A stretch of 19,450 nucleotides of DNA from an uncultured Gammaproteobacteria bacterium (GCA_913041025.1 CAJWGQ010000033.1:1-19450), one strand, 5' to 3'; counted from the stretch's first letter, positions 1 to 7,630 are shown. Translations and numbers: made by a program. The notes: generated by a model not told the origin, from the sequence alone.

Positions 1-748
1 CGTAAGGGTTAGTCCCTGTAGATCCAGCTAATCGTACGGTTGAGGTCGATGCATTTTGTTCATGATCTGCATGTAAAAGAAATATGCGATCCATCGCCTT
101 TGCGATTGTAGGACTGACTTTATAGTCTTCTCCTTTCTTGGCGAACATCATGTGTAAGAAGTTTTCCGCGTAACCCAGATCCTCTCTTGGCTCAACGAAG
201 TCTTCACCCAAGGCATTTTTGTAGCTCATGGCCGCCATCGTTGGAATTTTTGCGATAAGCTGAAGGGAGGTTTCTTTTCGATCCTCTGCATTATCGATAT
301 CCAGTGAGTTATGGAAACTGGCAGCCAAAGCTCCTGTCACGCCACACATAATGGCCATCGGGTGAGCGTCAGATTTGAAACCTTTGAAGAATTCCTTGAA
401 TTGAGAGTCAACCGCTGCCCGCGTTTTTATGTTTCCGATGAATTCGTTGAGTTCGGACTCGGATGGCAGTTCCCCGTTCAAAAGCAGGTAGCACAACTCC
501 AGATGTTGCGATTTTTCTGCGAGCTGTTCAATTGGGTATCCTCGATGGAGAAGTATCCCTTCATCACCATCGATGAAAGTGATTTCGGAGTCACAAGCGG
601 CAGTCGAAACGAAGCCTGGATCATAGGTGAAGTAACCCTGTCCTGTTAGCTTACCAACGTCTACAACATCAGGTCCGTTCGTAGCTTCATATATTGGTAA
701 GTCGATTTCTTTACCATCTATGGTTAGCTTAGCTGTTTTGTCCGTCAT
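1..748 (-). CDS. gltA: Citrate synthase, N-terminal 249 codons (runs off left edge)
   Basis: Condenses acetyl-CoA with oxaloacetate to give citrate, the entry step of the TCA cycle, in the cytoplasm. The reverse strand from the ATG at 748-746 reads without interruption to the window edge. It matches the bacterial type II (hexameric) enzyme of about 427 residues, so roughly 58% is present. Recognisable stretches are the N-terminal beta domain (residues 1-50), [19 protein letters not shown] near residue 110, [13 protein letters not shown], and [17 protein letters not shown] from residue 226. That last stretch includes the active-site region histidines 226 and 229; the catalytic His264 and Asp362 equivalents lie outside the window. 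Residue 206, a cysteine implicated in NADH inhibition in the E. coli enzyme, is glycine here. A GGGGA ribosome-binding site sits 6-7 bases before the ATG. The gene is divergent from sdhC, the usual Pseudomonas arrangement. I found no convincing sigma70 promoter for it. Confidence 0.97.
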   Translation of the reverse strand, partial: MTDKTAKLTIDGKEIDLPIYEATNGPDVVDVGKLTGQGYFTYDPGFVSTAACDSEITFIDGDEGILLHRGYPIEQLAEKSQHLELCYLLLNGELPSESELNEFIGNIKTRAAVDSQFKEFFKGFKSDAHPMAIMCGVTGALAASFHNSLDIDNAEDRKETSLQLIAKIPTMAAMSYKNALGEDFVEPREDLGYAENFLHMMFAKKGEDYKVSPTIAKAMDRIFLLHADHEQNASTSTVRLAGSTGTNPY

Positions 749-1051
749 GCGTTTCCCCCAATAGTAACTGCAGTCCCGATTCGTCTAAGTCAAACATTCC
801 AGGCAGATTTTATCTTTTTCTCTGTTTGTTCGGCTTTTTTAAATAAGCTGTGTCAGGGCGAGCAGATTATTAGAGCGCGGCCAATGCGTCAAATACTAGT
901 TGGCGTAATGAAGCTTTACTTTTCTTCTGTATCGTTAATGAGACTTGGTTGGGCGTACTGTCGGGCCGAATAAAAATGAGCAAAATAATGTTGATACCAC
1001 ACTCAAGAATTAGAGTTCTGGCTTAGGCCGGAATTAAGAAAATAAATCTCT

Positions 1052-1097
1052 GTTTCCTATTAGGAATATATTGGTTTTTTAATATTCCCTTGGAAAC
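1052..1097. repeat. Nested inverted repeats (TTCC/GGAA dyads)
   Basis: GTTTCC (1052-1057) pairs with GGAAAC (1092-1097), and inside it GGAATAT (1063-1069) pairs with ATATTCC (1082-1088). This gives 13 paired bases around a 5x3 internal loop and a 12-base apical loop. Each side is also a small palindrome: TTCCTA-T-TAGGAA at 1054-1066 and TTCC-CTT-GGAA at 1085-1095. It could be an operator cluster or an RNA hairpin. There is no run of T after it, so it does not look like a terminator. Confidence 0.5.
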
Positions 1098-1126
1098 TTG
1101 ATGAGATGACCATATGGTATTCCAAG
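1089..1126. repeat. Palindrome ACCATATGGT inside a wider inverted repeat
   Basis: ACCATATGGT at 1109-1118 is a perfect 10-bp palindrome. It lies inside a 7-bp inverted repeat, CTTGGAA (1089-1095) and TTCCAAG (1120-1126). The left arm is shared with the neighbouring TTCC/GGAA dyads. It is a candidate protein-binding site in the gltA/sdhC control region; no specific regulator can be named. Confidence 0.4.
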
Positions 1127-1226
1127 TCGGCGCGTAAATTGAGAAAAATCCCTCGCAACTAGAGAAGCACGATCAAAGGTGAGCGCAACTAAAGATTATT
1201 TGGATAAAGGCGTGTTTTTTGATGAA

Positions 1227-1259
1227 TTGATAGTTGTTTTTTGTTATTTGGTTCATAAT
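1227..1259 (+). promoter_or_regulatory. Possible sdhC promoter
   Basis: CATAAT at 1254-1259 matches five of six bases of the sigma70 -10 consensus. The best upstream partner, TTGATA at 1227-1232, is a fair -35 match, but the 21-bp spacing is longer than the normal 16-18. Transcription starting here would begin near 1266 and give a leader of about 90 bases before sdhC. The poor spacing makes this tentative; an activator-dependent promoter is possible. Confidence 0.3.
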
Positions 1260-1302
1260 TTAGGTGAAGAAGTTTTAGGAAACGATCTATCGTAGCTCAT
1301 GC

Positions 1303-1325
1303 AGACGGAGGCCACGCCGCTGTCT
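1303..1325 (+). promoter_or_regulatory. Hairpin in sdhC 5' leader
   Basis: AGACGG (1303-1308) pairs with CTGTCT (1320-1325) including one G-U pair. After an A/G mismatch, GGC (1310-1312) pairs with GCC (1316-1318) over a CAC loop. The stem ends 29 bases before the sdhC ATG and upstream of its AGGA ribosome-binding site. It lies within a 19-codon frame (1299-1358) whose TGA overlaps the sdhC ATG. It could affect leader stability or sdhC translation; function is inferred only. Confidence 0.35.
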
Positions 1326-1354
1326 CAATTTGAGGTGATAGTAGGAATTAGTCT

Positions 1355-1732
1355 ATGAAATCTGATCGACCAGTGAACATTAATCCGTTAACAGATTATG
1401 GTTGGCCGTTTACCGCTTTAGTGTCAATTACTAACCGTATTTTGGGTATCGTGCTTTTTGCAGGCGTTGCATTCGGGCTCTATTTGTTAGACATGGCTTT
1501 ATCCTCAGAAGAGAGCTTTGCGCAAGTCACGGCGTTAATGCAGCTAATCTACATTAAAGCGGCGGTTTTGTTTTTCATTTTTTCCCTGACGTATCATTTG
1601 GTTGCGGGAGTTAAACACTTGCTACTCGACTTTCACATTGGGGATTCGTTTGAGGCGGCTCAAATTGGCTCTGCGATCGTGGTCCTAGCCTCTTTATCAA
1701 TTACGGGATTGATTGGTTTTTATCTATGGTAA
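1355..1732 (+). CDS. sdhC: Succinate dehydrogenase cytochrome b556 subunit
   Basis: Membrane anchor subunit of complex II. With SdhD it holds heme b and the ubiquinone site in the inner membrane and passes electrons from SdhB to quinone. The protein has 125 residues, usual for the family. It has the N-terminal RPVNINPL segment and three membrane helices, about 21-43, 62-88 and 104-124. The signature YHLVAGVKHLLLD contains His81, equivalent to heme ligand His84 of E. coli. Ser24 and Arg28 match the quinone-site Ser27 and Arg31. The residue matching E. coli His30 is Asn27 (SITNR rather than the HR seen in E. coli), a mild departure. AGGA at 1343-1346, eight bases before the ATG, supports the start. 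Its end overlaps sdhD by seven bases (ATGGTAA), implying translational coupling. Confidence 0.96.
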   Translation: MKSDRPVNINPLTDYGWPFTALVSITNRILGIVLFAGVAFGLYLLDMALSSEESFAQVTALMQLIYIKAAVLFFIFSLTYHLVAGVKHLLLDFHIGDSFEAAQIGSAIVVLASLSITGLIGFYLW

Positions 1733-2109
1733 CTCAAGTATTAAGTTTCAGCCGAAGTGGGCTGACCGATTTTGTAACGCAACGTGTTTCGGCCTGTATT
1801 ATGGCTGGGTACACGCTGATGCTTACCTGGTTTTTTTCAACTACAGAACTGACTCACTCGGTATTATTAGAGTTTTTTCTCAGTACTCCCGTGCAAATCT
1901 TTAGCACGATGACAATCTTATCAATTTTAGCTCACGCTTGGGTGGGGCTTTGGACAGTCGGAACTGACTACATTCGTAGTGCTCACCTTGGTTTTATTCC
2001 TGGGTTGGCAAATTTTTCTACCGCGATTAGATTTTTGTACCAGATCGTATGTCTGTTGGTTATGTTCATATATTTGATATGGGCTATGAAGTTAATTTGG
2101 CAGTTCTAG
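1726..2109 (+). CDS. sdhD: Succinate dehydrogenase hydrophobic membrane anchor subunit
   Basis: Second membrane anchor of complex II, partner of SdhC in binding heme b and ubiquinone. It has 127 residues, slightly longer than the 115 of E. coli. After an N-terminal RSGLTDFVTQR stretch there are three hydrophobic helices, about 17-37, 56-78 and 98-122. In helix 2, LAHAWVGLW carries His70, equivalent to heme ligand His71 of E. coli. TDY (80-82) holds Asp81 and Tyr82, matching Asp82 and the quinone-contacting Tyr83. The start ATG lies within the last codons of sdhC, so coupled translation is likely. The gene lies third-base tight with sdhA: the stop is nine bases before the sdhA start, leaving room only for that gene's ribosome-binding site. 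Confidence 0.95.
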   Translation: MVTQVLSFSRSGLTDFVTQRVSACIMAGYTLMLTWFFSTTELTHSVLLEFFLSTPVQIFSTMTILSILAHAWVGLWTVGTDYIRSAHLGFIPGLANFSTAIRFLYQIVCLLVMFIYLIWAMKLIWQF

Positions 2110-2118
2110 GAAGTAAGT

Positions 2119-3897
2119 ATGGCGAATATTAGAAAGATGGAGTTTGATGGGCTGATTGTTGGTGGTGGCGGCTCGGGCATGCGCGCTTCCTTGCAAATTG
2201 CTCAGTCTGGCTTGAAAACAGCGGTCATCACTAAAGTCTTTCCGACTCGATCTCATACAGTGTCCGCTCAAGGTGGCATAACCTGTGCAATTGCGAGCGA
2301 TGATCCAAACGATGATTGGCGTTGGCATATGTACGATACCGTAAAAGGATCGGACTATATTGGTGATCAAGATGCCATTGAGTATATGTGTTCAGAAGGT
2401 CCGCAAGCTGTATTCGAACTCGAGCACATGGGGTTACCTTTTTCTCGGACTGAGAATGGTCGAATTTATCAGAGACCTTTTGGTGGTCAATCCAAGGATT
2501 TTGGCAAGGGTGGTCAGGCAGCACGTACTTGTGCAGCAGCTGATCGAACCGGGCATGCGCTGTTACACACTCTCTATCAAGCTAACGTTAAAGCCAATAC
2601 AACATTTCTTAATGAATGGTTCGCAGTTGATCTTGTTAAAAATCAGGACGGCGTAATCGTTGGTGTTATTGCCATCTGTATTGAGACAGGAGAGGTCGTT
2701 TATGTGAGCTCCAAAGCGACAGTATTGGCTACTGGCGGCGCTGGACGTATTTATGCCTCGACCACGAATGCGCTAATGAACACCGGTGACGGAACGGGCA
2801 TGGCTTTGAGGGCTGGTGTGCCTATGCAGGATATGGAGATGTGGCAGTTTCATCCCACCGGTATCGCTGGCGCTGGAACACTCGTGACAGAGGGGTGCCG
2901 TGGCGAAGGCGGTTATTTGATTAATCGCGATGGAGAACGTTTTATGGAGCGATACGCTCCAACAGCCAAGGATCTGGCTGGAAGGGATGTTGTTGCGCGA
3001 TCAATGATCTTAGAAATTCTTGATGGGAAAGGGTGTGATCCTGAGAACCCAGCTAACGATCACGTTTTGTTAAAGCTCGATCATCTGGGCGAAGAAGTTC
3101 TCAATAGTAAATTGCCAGGAATTTTAGAGCTATCAAGAACCTTCGCGCATGTTGATCCAGTTAAAGAACCAATACCGGTGATTCCAACTTGTCATTATAT
3201 GATGGGAGGTATTGCCACCCAGGTTAGCGGTCAGGCGCTGACTCAGAGCAATGGGTCAGATCAGGAGGTGCAAGGTCTTTACGCAGCAGGCGAGGCGGCC
3301 TGTGTTTCTGTTCATGGCGCTAATCGCCTAGGAGGAAACTCATTACTGGATTTAGTGGTTTTCGGTCGTGCCGCGGGCATCCACATTGAAGAGGTTATGC
3401 GGCAAGGGGTGTCATACCGTGACGCGACCGATAGCGACATAGAGTCCTCTCTAGCGAGACTCTCGCGTTGGAATGATTCTTCCAGTGGTGAGTCAATTTC
3501 CGATTTGAAGAAAGAATTGCAAACGACAATGCAGAACAGTTTTGGCGTTTTCAGGACAGAGAAAAACATGCAAGAAGGCATCGTGAAGTTACAGGATCTT
3601 AGGCAAAGAATTGACAGTGCCCATTTGCCGGATAAGTCAGATTCTTTTAATACGGCTAGACTGGAAGCGCTAGAGTTGGATAATTTGCTCGAGGTTGCTG
3701 AGGCTACTGCTATAGCGGCTGAAGAGCGAAAGGAAAGTAGAGGCGCACATGCTCGCGACGATTATGGCGAGCGAGACGATGATAATTGGTTATGTCATTC
3801 AATGTATTTCCCGGAAGAAAAGCGAGTGGGTAAGAGAGACGTGAATTTCACTCCAAAGACTGTTGAGACTTTTGAGCCGAAGGAAAGGGTGTATTAG
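2119..3897 (+). CDS. sdhA: Succinate dehydrogenase flavoprotein subunit
   Basis: Oxidises succinate to fumarate and passes electrons through covalently bound FAD to SdhB, on the cytoplasmic face of the inner membrane. It has 592 residues, against 588 in E. coli. The FAD dinucleotide fold GGGGSGMRA is at 15-23. His46 in [11 protein letters not shown] is the expected covalent FAD attachment residue. Dicarboxylate-site residues are present: His245 in HPTG, Arg289 in AGRDVVAR (the proton-shuttle arginine, Arg286 in E. coli), His359 in HYMMGG and Arg403 in HGANRLGG. The C-terminal domain ends with the conserved [12 protein letters not shown] region. GGAAG lies just before the ATG, nine bases after sdhD. 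The gene is part of a tight sdhCDAB operon and intact throughout. No signal peptide is seen, as expected. Confidence 0.98.
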   Translation: MANIRKMEFDGLIVGGGGSGMRASLQIAQSGLKTAVITKVFPTRSHTVSAQGGITCAIASDDPNDDWRWHMYDTVKGSDYIGDQDAIEYMCSEGPQAVFELEHMGLPFSRTENGRIYQRPFGGQSKDFGKGGQAARTCAAADRTGHALLHTLYQANVKANTTFLNEWFAVDLVKNQDGVIVGVIAICIETGEVVYVSSKATVLATGGAGRIYASTTNALMNTGDGTGMALRAGVPMQDMEMWQFHPTGIAGAGTLVTEGCRGEGGYLINRDGERFMERYAPTAKDLAGRDVVARSMILEILDGKGCDPENPANDHVLLKLDHLGEEVLNSKLPGILELSRTFAHVDPVKEPIPVIPTCHYMMGGIATQVSGQALTQSNGSDQEVQGLYAAGEAACVSVHGANRLGGNSLLDLVVFGRAAGIHIEEVMRQGVSYRDATDSDIESSLARLSRWNDSSSGESISDLKKELQTTMQNSFGVFRTEKNMQEGIVKLQDLRQRIDSAHLPDKSDSFNTARLEALELDNLLEVAEATAIAAEERKESRGAHARDDYGERDDDNWLCHSMYFPEEKRVGKRDVNFTPKTVETFEPKERVY

Positions 3898-3906
3898 AGG
3901 TTTTTT

Positions 3907-4611
3907 ATGCAAGTAAGTATTTATCGTTATAACCCCGATGTGGATGAAGTGCCTAGCATGCGTGAGATGGAGGTGGATCTTCCTGAGGGCAAGGACTTGA
4001 TGGTCCTGGATGTTTTGGAACTTATGAAAAGTCAGGATTCTACCTTGAGTTATCGCCGCTCTTGCCGAGAAGGAGTATGCGGTTCTGACGGCATCAATAT
4101 GAATGGCCGAAACGGTCTGGCATGCATCACGCCAGTCTCTCAGGTCGTTAAAAGAGGTAAACTGGTTTTGAGGCCCCTTCCGGGTCTCCCGGTCATTAGG
4201 GATCTGGTCGTCGATATGACCCAATTCTACAAGAACTACGAGAAGGTGACGCCTTATCTGGTAAATGATGAGCCTAGGCCTGCACAAGAGCGGTTGCAGA
4301 GCCCTGAAGACCGAGAGAAATTGGATGGGCTATACGAATGTATTTTGTGCGCTTGTTGTTCTACTTCGTGCCCATCTTTTTGGTGGAACCCCGATAAATT
4401 CATCGGCCCAGCGGGTTTACTGCAAGCGTATAGGTTTCTTGCTGATAGTCGTGATACAGCAACTGCCGAACGCCTGGCGGATTTAGATGATCCTTTCAGC
4501 GTTTTTCGGTGTCGAGGCATCATGAATTGTGTGAACGTTTGTCCGAAAGGTCTTAATCCAACGCGAGCAATCGGTAAGATTCGGACAATGTTGCTGGAGA
4601 CAGGTACTTAG
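3907..4611 (+). CDS. sdhB: Succinate dehydrogenase iron-sulfur subunit
   Basis: Carries electrons from SdhA FAD to ubiquinone through three Fe-S clusters. It has 234 residues, near the E. coli 238. The N-terminal [2Fe-2S] site has Cys53, Cys58, Asp61 and Cys73 (SCREGVCGSDG...LAC); aspartate as third ligand is as in E. coli. The C-terminal part has CILCACCSTSCP at 145-156 and CRGIMNCVNVCPKG from 202. These give [4Fe-4S] ligands Cys145, 148, 151 and 212, and [3Fe-4S] ligands Cys155, 202 and 208. The residue after Cys202 is Arg203 where E. coli has His207 near the quinone; I believe arginine is common in pseudomonads but could not check. AGAGG at 3895-3899 is the ribosome-binding site. It is the last gene of the sdh module, with a 144-bp gap before sucA. 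Confidence 0.97.
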   Translation: MQVSIYRYNPDVDEVPSMREMEVDLPEGKDLMVLDVLELMKSQDSTLSYRRSCREGVCGSDGINMNGRNGLACITPVSQVVKRGKLVLRPLPGLPVIRDLVVDMTQFYKNYEKVTPYLVNDEPRPAQERLQSPEDREKLDGLYECILCACCSTSCPSFWWNPDKFIGPAGLLQAYRFLADSRDTATAERLADLDDPFSVFRCRGIMNCVNVCPKGLNPTRAIGKIRTMLLETGT

Positions 4612-4628
4612 AGCTTGATCCTTATGAG

Positions 4629-4650
4629 AAATCGACTTTAGTTTCGATTT
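4629..4650 (+). promoter_or_regulatory. Inverted repeat just after sdhB
   Basis: AAATCGA (4629-4635) pairs with TCGATTT (4644-4650) around an eight-base loop, 18 bases after the sdhB stop, with scattered Ts following (TCTTACATCTATTTTT). The stem is AT-rich and the T tract interrupted, so it would be a weak terminator at best. It could be an attenuator or an mRNA 3'-end stabiliser that sets different levels for sdh and suc. Confidence 0.3.
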
Positions 4651-4701
4651 TCTTACATCTATTTTTGCCAAATATCCTATAGAATAGGCGGCGGATTGCT
4701 A

Positions 4702-4751
4702 TGCAACCTCCTTTGGGAATGTTGTAAGCGAACAATAGATATGGGGATGCA
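4702..4751 (+). promoter_or_regulatory. Possible pairing that masks the sucA ribosome-binding site
   Basis: TGCAACCTC (4702-4710) can pair with GGGGATGCA (4743-4751) with one A/A mismatch and one G-U pair. The right arm contains the GGGGA (4743-4747) that serves as the sucA ribosome-binding site, eight bases before the ATG at 4756. ACCTCCTTT at 4706-4714 also resembles the anti-Shine-Dalgarno end of 16S rRNA. Formation in the cell is unproven. Confidence 0.3.
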
Positions 4752-4755
4752 CTAG

Positions 4756-7602
4756 ATGGCCGATAGTTTTTTTCAGAAGATGCAAAAGAGCTCTCATTTA
4801 GCGGGGCAAAGTGCGGCGTACATAGAGTCGTTGTATGAAGTGTATCTAGATGACCCTTCGGAGGTTTCGGATTACTGGCGAGAGTACTTCGAGAAATTAC
4901 CCCGTGTAGATGGTGTTTTAGGTGCGGACACGCCACATACGTCGGTCGTAAAACATTTTGAGCGGCTGGGTAAAAATCGACTTAAGGCCAAACCAGAGAA
5001 GGTTGCAACAAATGTTTCGAGCGAGCATGAGTCGAAACAAATGCGTGTGCAGGACTTAATTGCGTCCTATAGATCCAGGGGTCACAAGAGGGCTGGTATA
5101 GATCCTCTTGGTATTATGGAGCGTCCTTATATGCCCAACCTCGAGTTGGGCTATCACCACTTGTCTGATGCCGATTTGGAAGAGACCTTTCAGACCGGTG
5201 GTTTTCATTATGAAGATGGCATCGCAAAATTATCCGATCTCATCGCTGCGTTAGAGTCGACCTACTGTTCGTCTATCGGCGCAGAATACATGCATATCGT
5301 AGATCCTTCAGAGCAGCAGTGGGTTCAACAAAGGTTAGAGGTCAGTCGAAGTCACCCCAATTTTTCCAGTGAACAGAAAAAGGCAATTTTAGAAAGGCTT
5401 ACGGCGGCCGATGGTTTAGAGAAGTTTCTGCAAAGGCGATATCCAGGGACTAAAAGATTTGGGCTTGAAGGCGGAGAGAGCTTGATCCCTATGCTGCACG
5501 AATTGTTGCAGAGGTTGGGGTCTCATGGTGTTTTAGAGAGTGTTATTTCCATGGCTCATCGCGGCCGGTTAAATGTCTTAGTTAATATTTTGGGCAAGAA
5601 TCCTGGAGACCTTTTCGATGAGTTCGAAGGAAATATCACTCAAGAGAAAGGGTCAGGCGACGTTAAGTATCATCAAGGATTTTCCACCAACGTAAATACA
5701 CCTGGTGGCGAAATGCATTTAGCTTTGCATTTTAATCCGTCCCACCTAGAGATAGGTAGTCCCGTCGTGGAAGGTTCTGTGAGAGCACGACAGGATCGAA
5801 GAAGGGATTATGAGGGAGGCCTAGTTGTGCCCATCATTATCCACGGGGACGCAGCGTTTGCTGGTCAAGGCGTGGTAATGGAGACTTTTCAAATGTCTCA
5901 GACTAGAGGGTTTAAGACTGGCGGAAGCATACATATCATCATAAATAATCAGATCGGTTTTACTACCCATCGTCAGGTTGACTCGAGATCCACGGAATAT
6001 TGCAGCGAGGTCGCGAAGCTCGTGCACGCGCCTATTTTGCATGTTAACGCTGACGATCCTGAGGCGGTTGTGTATGCGATTCAATTGGCCGCCGACTATC
6101 GGATGGAATTTCGAAAGGACGTAGTTATAGACTTGGTTTGTTACCGTCGTCGAGGCCACAACGAATCTGAGGAACCGATGAAGACTCAACCGTTGATGTA
6201 CGAGAAGATTCGTTCCCACCCAACAACACATAGTATTTATTCTGAAAAACTGATTTCGGCAGCGGTAGTTTCCCAAGAGGAAGCGGACTCGCTAGTAGAG
6301 GGTTATCGAGAAAAATTAGAAAGCAGTGGTAATGTCGCGCTGAGCATAGTGCATGAACCCGATGAGGGCCTTTTTGTTGACTGGAGGCCTTATCTGGGAC
6401 ACGACTGGGATGCCCCCGGCGATACTACTTACGATGCTGCTAAATTACAGAACATTACCCATCGAATGGAGGGCTTACCTGATGGGTTTGCTGTGCATAA
6501 ACAGGTACAAAAAATAATTGAAGACCGACATAAGATGGCAGCTGGCGCGATGCCGATTAACTGGGGGTTTGCCGAAGTGATGGCGTATGCCTCTCTGACT
6601 GAGGAAGGACATCCGATTCGGTTGACCGGGCAGGATGTCGGGGTCGGTACATTTTCCCATCGTCATGCAGCGCTGCATAATCAAAGGGATGGCAAGCGCA
6701 TTATACCGATCAATCTTCTGCGAGAAGACATTACTTTTGATATTTACGACTCCCTGCTTTCTGAAGAAGCTGTTTTGGCTTTTGAGTATGGTTATGCGAG
6801 CACCGCTCCTGACACGATGGTTATTTGGGAGGCTCAATTTGGGGACTTCGTAAATGGGGCTCAAGTTGTTATTGATCAGTTCATTAGTTCTGGTGAGACC
6901 AAGTGGTCACGTCTTTGCGGTTTAACGATGCTTTTGCCTCACGGTATGGAAGGGGCGGGTCCTGAGCACTCCTCGGCTAGATTAGAGAGGTTTTTACAAC
7001 TCTGCGCAGAACACAATATGCAGGTATGTGTGCCGAGTACTCCCGCGCAGGTTTTTCATATGCTACGACGTCAGGTGATTCGGCCCTTGAGAAAACCGCT
7101 TATTGCGTTAACTCCAAAAAGTTTGTTGCGTCATAAACGCGCTGTATCTAGTCTTTCTGATCTTTGTGAAGGTAAATTCTATAGCGTCATCGGCGAGACC
7201 GAAGCGGTTGATGATGAAAAGATAGAGCGATTAGTGCTTTGTGCTGGGAAAGTATATTACGACCTAATTCAGGCTCGAGATGAGGTGGTGGAGTCTGAGT
7301 CCGTTGCTATTGCGCGCATGGAGCAGCTTTATCCATTTCCTGAGGGAGAGTACGTGGCTGAACTGTCACGCTATCCGAAACTAAAGGAAGTTGTCTGGTG
7401 TCAAGAGGAACCCATGAATCAAGGAGCTTGGTATTCGATGCAGCATCGTCTTAGAGAGCCTTTGGTTTCGGTTGGCGATCAGATAGAGCTTTTTTACGCT
7501 GGCCGAGACGCTTTTGCTGCACCGGCTGTTGGTTATCCGAGTATTCACAATGAGCAGCAAAAACAGCTCGTGGACGATGCTTTATTTAAAAGTTTCAAGT
7601 GA
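4756..7602 (+). CDS. sucA: 2-oxoglutarate dehydrogenase E1 component
   Basis: Thiamine-diphosphate-dependent decarboxylation of 2-oxoglutarate, with transfer of the succinyl group to the lipoyl arm of SucB. It has 948 residues (E. coli 933). The N-terminal segment YIESLYEVYLDDPSEV (22-37) is the E1-specific E2-contacting region. The ThDP domain has FLQRRYPGTKRFGLEGGES (from 224), the active-site SMAHRGRLN with His268, GDAAFAGQ at 364-371 and NNQIGF near 397, which bind ThDP-Mg, then RRRGHNESEEP near 465. The transketolase-like pyrimidine domain includes TGQDVGVGTFSHRHA at about 623-637. The C-terminal domain runs intact to the end. The chosen ATG has GGGGA eight bases upstream. It opens the suc module after a 144-bp gap that holds two possible RNA structures; no clear separate promoter was found. 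Confidence 0.98.
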   Translation: MADSFFQKMQKSSHLAGQSAAYIESLYEVYLDDPSEVSDYWREYFEKLPRVDGVLGADTPHTSVVKHFERLGKNRLKAKPEKVATNVSSEHESKQMRVQDLIASYRSRGHKRAGIDPLGIMERPYMPNLELGYHHLSDADLEETFQTGGFHYEDGIAKLSDLIAALESTYCSSIGAEYMHIVDPSEQQWVQQRLEVSRSHPNFSSEQKKAILERLTAADGLEKFLQRRYPGTKRFGLEGGESLIPMLHELLQRLGSHGVLESVISMAHRGRLNVLVNILGKNPGDLFDEFEGNITQEKGSGDVKYHQGFSTNVNTPGGEMHLALHFNPSHLEIGSPVVEGSVRARQDRRRDYEGGLVVPIIIHGDAAFAGQGVVMETFQMSQTRGFKTGGSIHIIINNQIGFTTHRQVDSRSTEYCSEVAKLVHAPILHVNADDPEAVVYAIQLAADYRMEFRKDVVIDLVCYRRRGHNESEEPMKTQPLMYEKIRSHPTTHSIYSEKLISAAVVSQEEADSLVEGYREKLESSGNVALSIVHEPDEGLFVDWRPYLGHDWDAPGDTTYDAAKLQNITHRMEGLPDGFAVHKQVQKIIEDRHKMAAGAMPINWGFAEVMAYASLTEEGHPIRLTGQDVGVGTFSHRHAALHNQRDGKRIIPINLLREDITFDIYDSLLSEEAVLAFEYGYASTAPDTMVIWEAQFGDFVNGAQVVIDQFISSGETKWSRLCGLTMLLPHGMEGAGPEHSSARLERFLQLCAEHNMQVCVPSTPAQVFHMLRRQVIRPLRKPLIALTPKSLLRHKRAVSSLSDLCEGKFYSVIGETEAVDDEKIERLVLCAGKVYYDLIQARDEVVESESVAIARMEQLYPFPEGEYVAELSRYPKLKEVVWCQEEPMNQGAWYSMQHRLREPLVSVGDQIELFYAGRDAFAAPAVGYPSIHNEQQKQLVDDALFKSFK

Positions 7603-7630
7603 GAAATAAAAACAAAAAAAGGAGTTCGGT

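Larger units (their letters stand above)
749..1354. other. Divergent gltA/sdhC intergenic control region
   Basis: This 606-bp AT-rich stretch has no gene of substantial size on either strand. It must carry the promoters of both gltA (minus) and sdhCDAB (plus). Visible structure: a stem at 1014-1035, a cluster of TTCC/GGAA dyads at 1052-1097, the palindrome ACCATATGGT at 1109-1118 inside a wider CTTGGAA/TTCCAAG pair, a CATAAT -10-like hexamer at 1254-1259, and a hairpin at 1303-1325 in the presumed sdhC leader. Reading frames of 29 codons (884-973) and 16 codons (976-1026) have no credible ribosome-binding site. A 19-codon frame at 1299-1358 overlaps the sdhC start. The spacer is long for an otherwise tightly packed region, which suits complex regulation of the TCA genes; that is inference. 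Confidence 0.8.

Noticed and set aside
311..649. 112-codon plus-strand frame
   Set aside because: It is antisense to the clearly coding gltA, with no recognisable domain or ribosome-binding site.
749..870. gltA promoter on the minus strand
   Set aside because: TTGACT (793-788), CTGACA (856-851) and TAAAAT (812-807) occur, but none pairs with a partner at 16-18 bp.
884..973. 29-codon frame in the gltA/sdhC spacer
   Set aside because: No Shine-Dalgarno sequence and no recognisable protein pattern; short frames like this are expected by chance.
976..1026. 16-codon frame in the gltA/sdhC spacer
   Set aside because: No ribosome-binding site; the overlap of its stop with the 1014-1035 stem is probably chance.
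3799..4287. 162-codon minus-strand frame opposite sdhA/sdhB
   Set aside because: It is antisense to two well-defined genes and spans their junction; it has no family resemblance.
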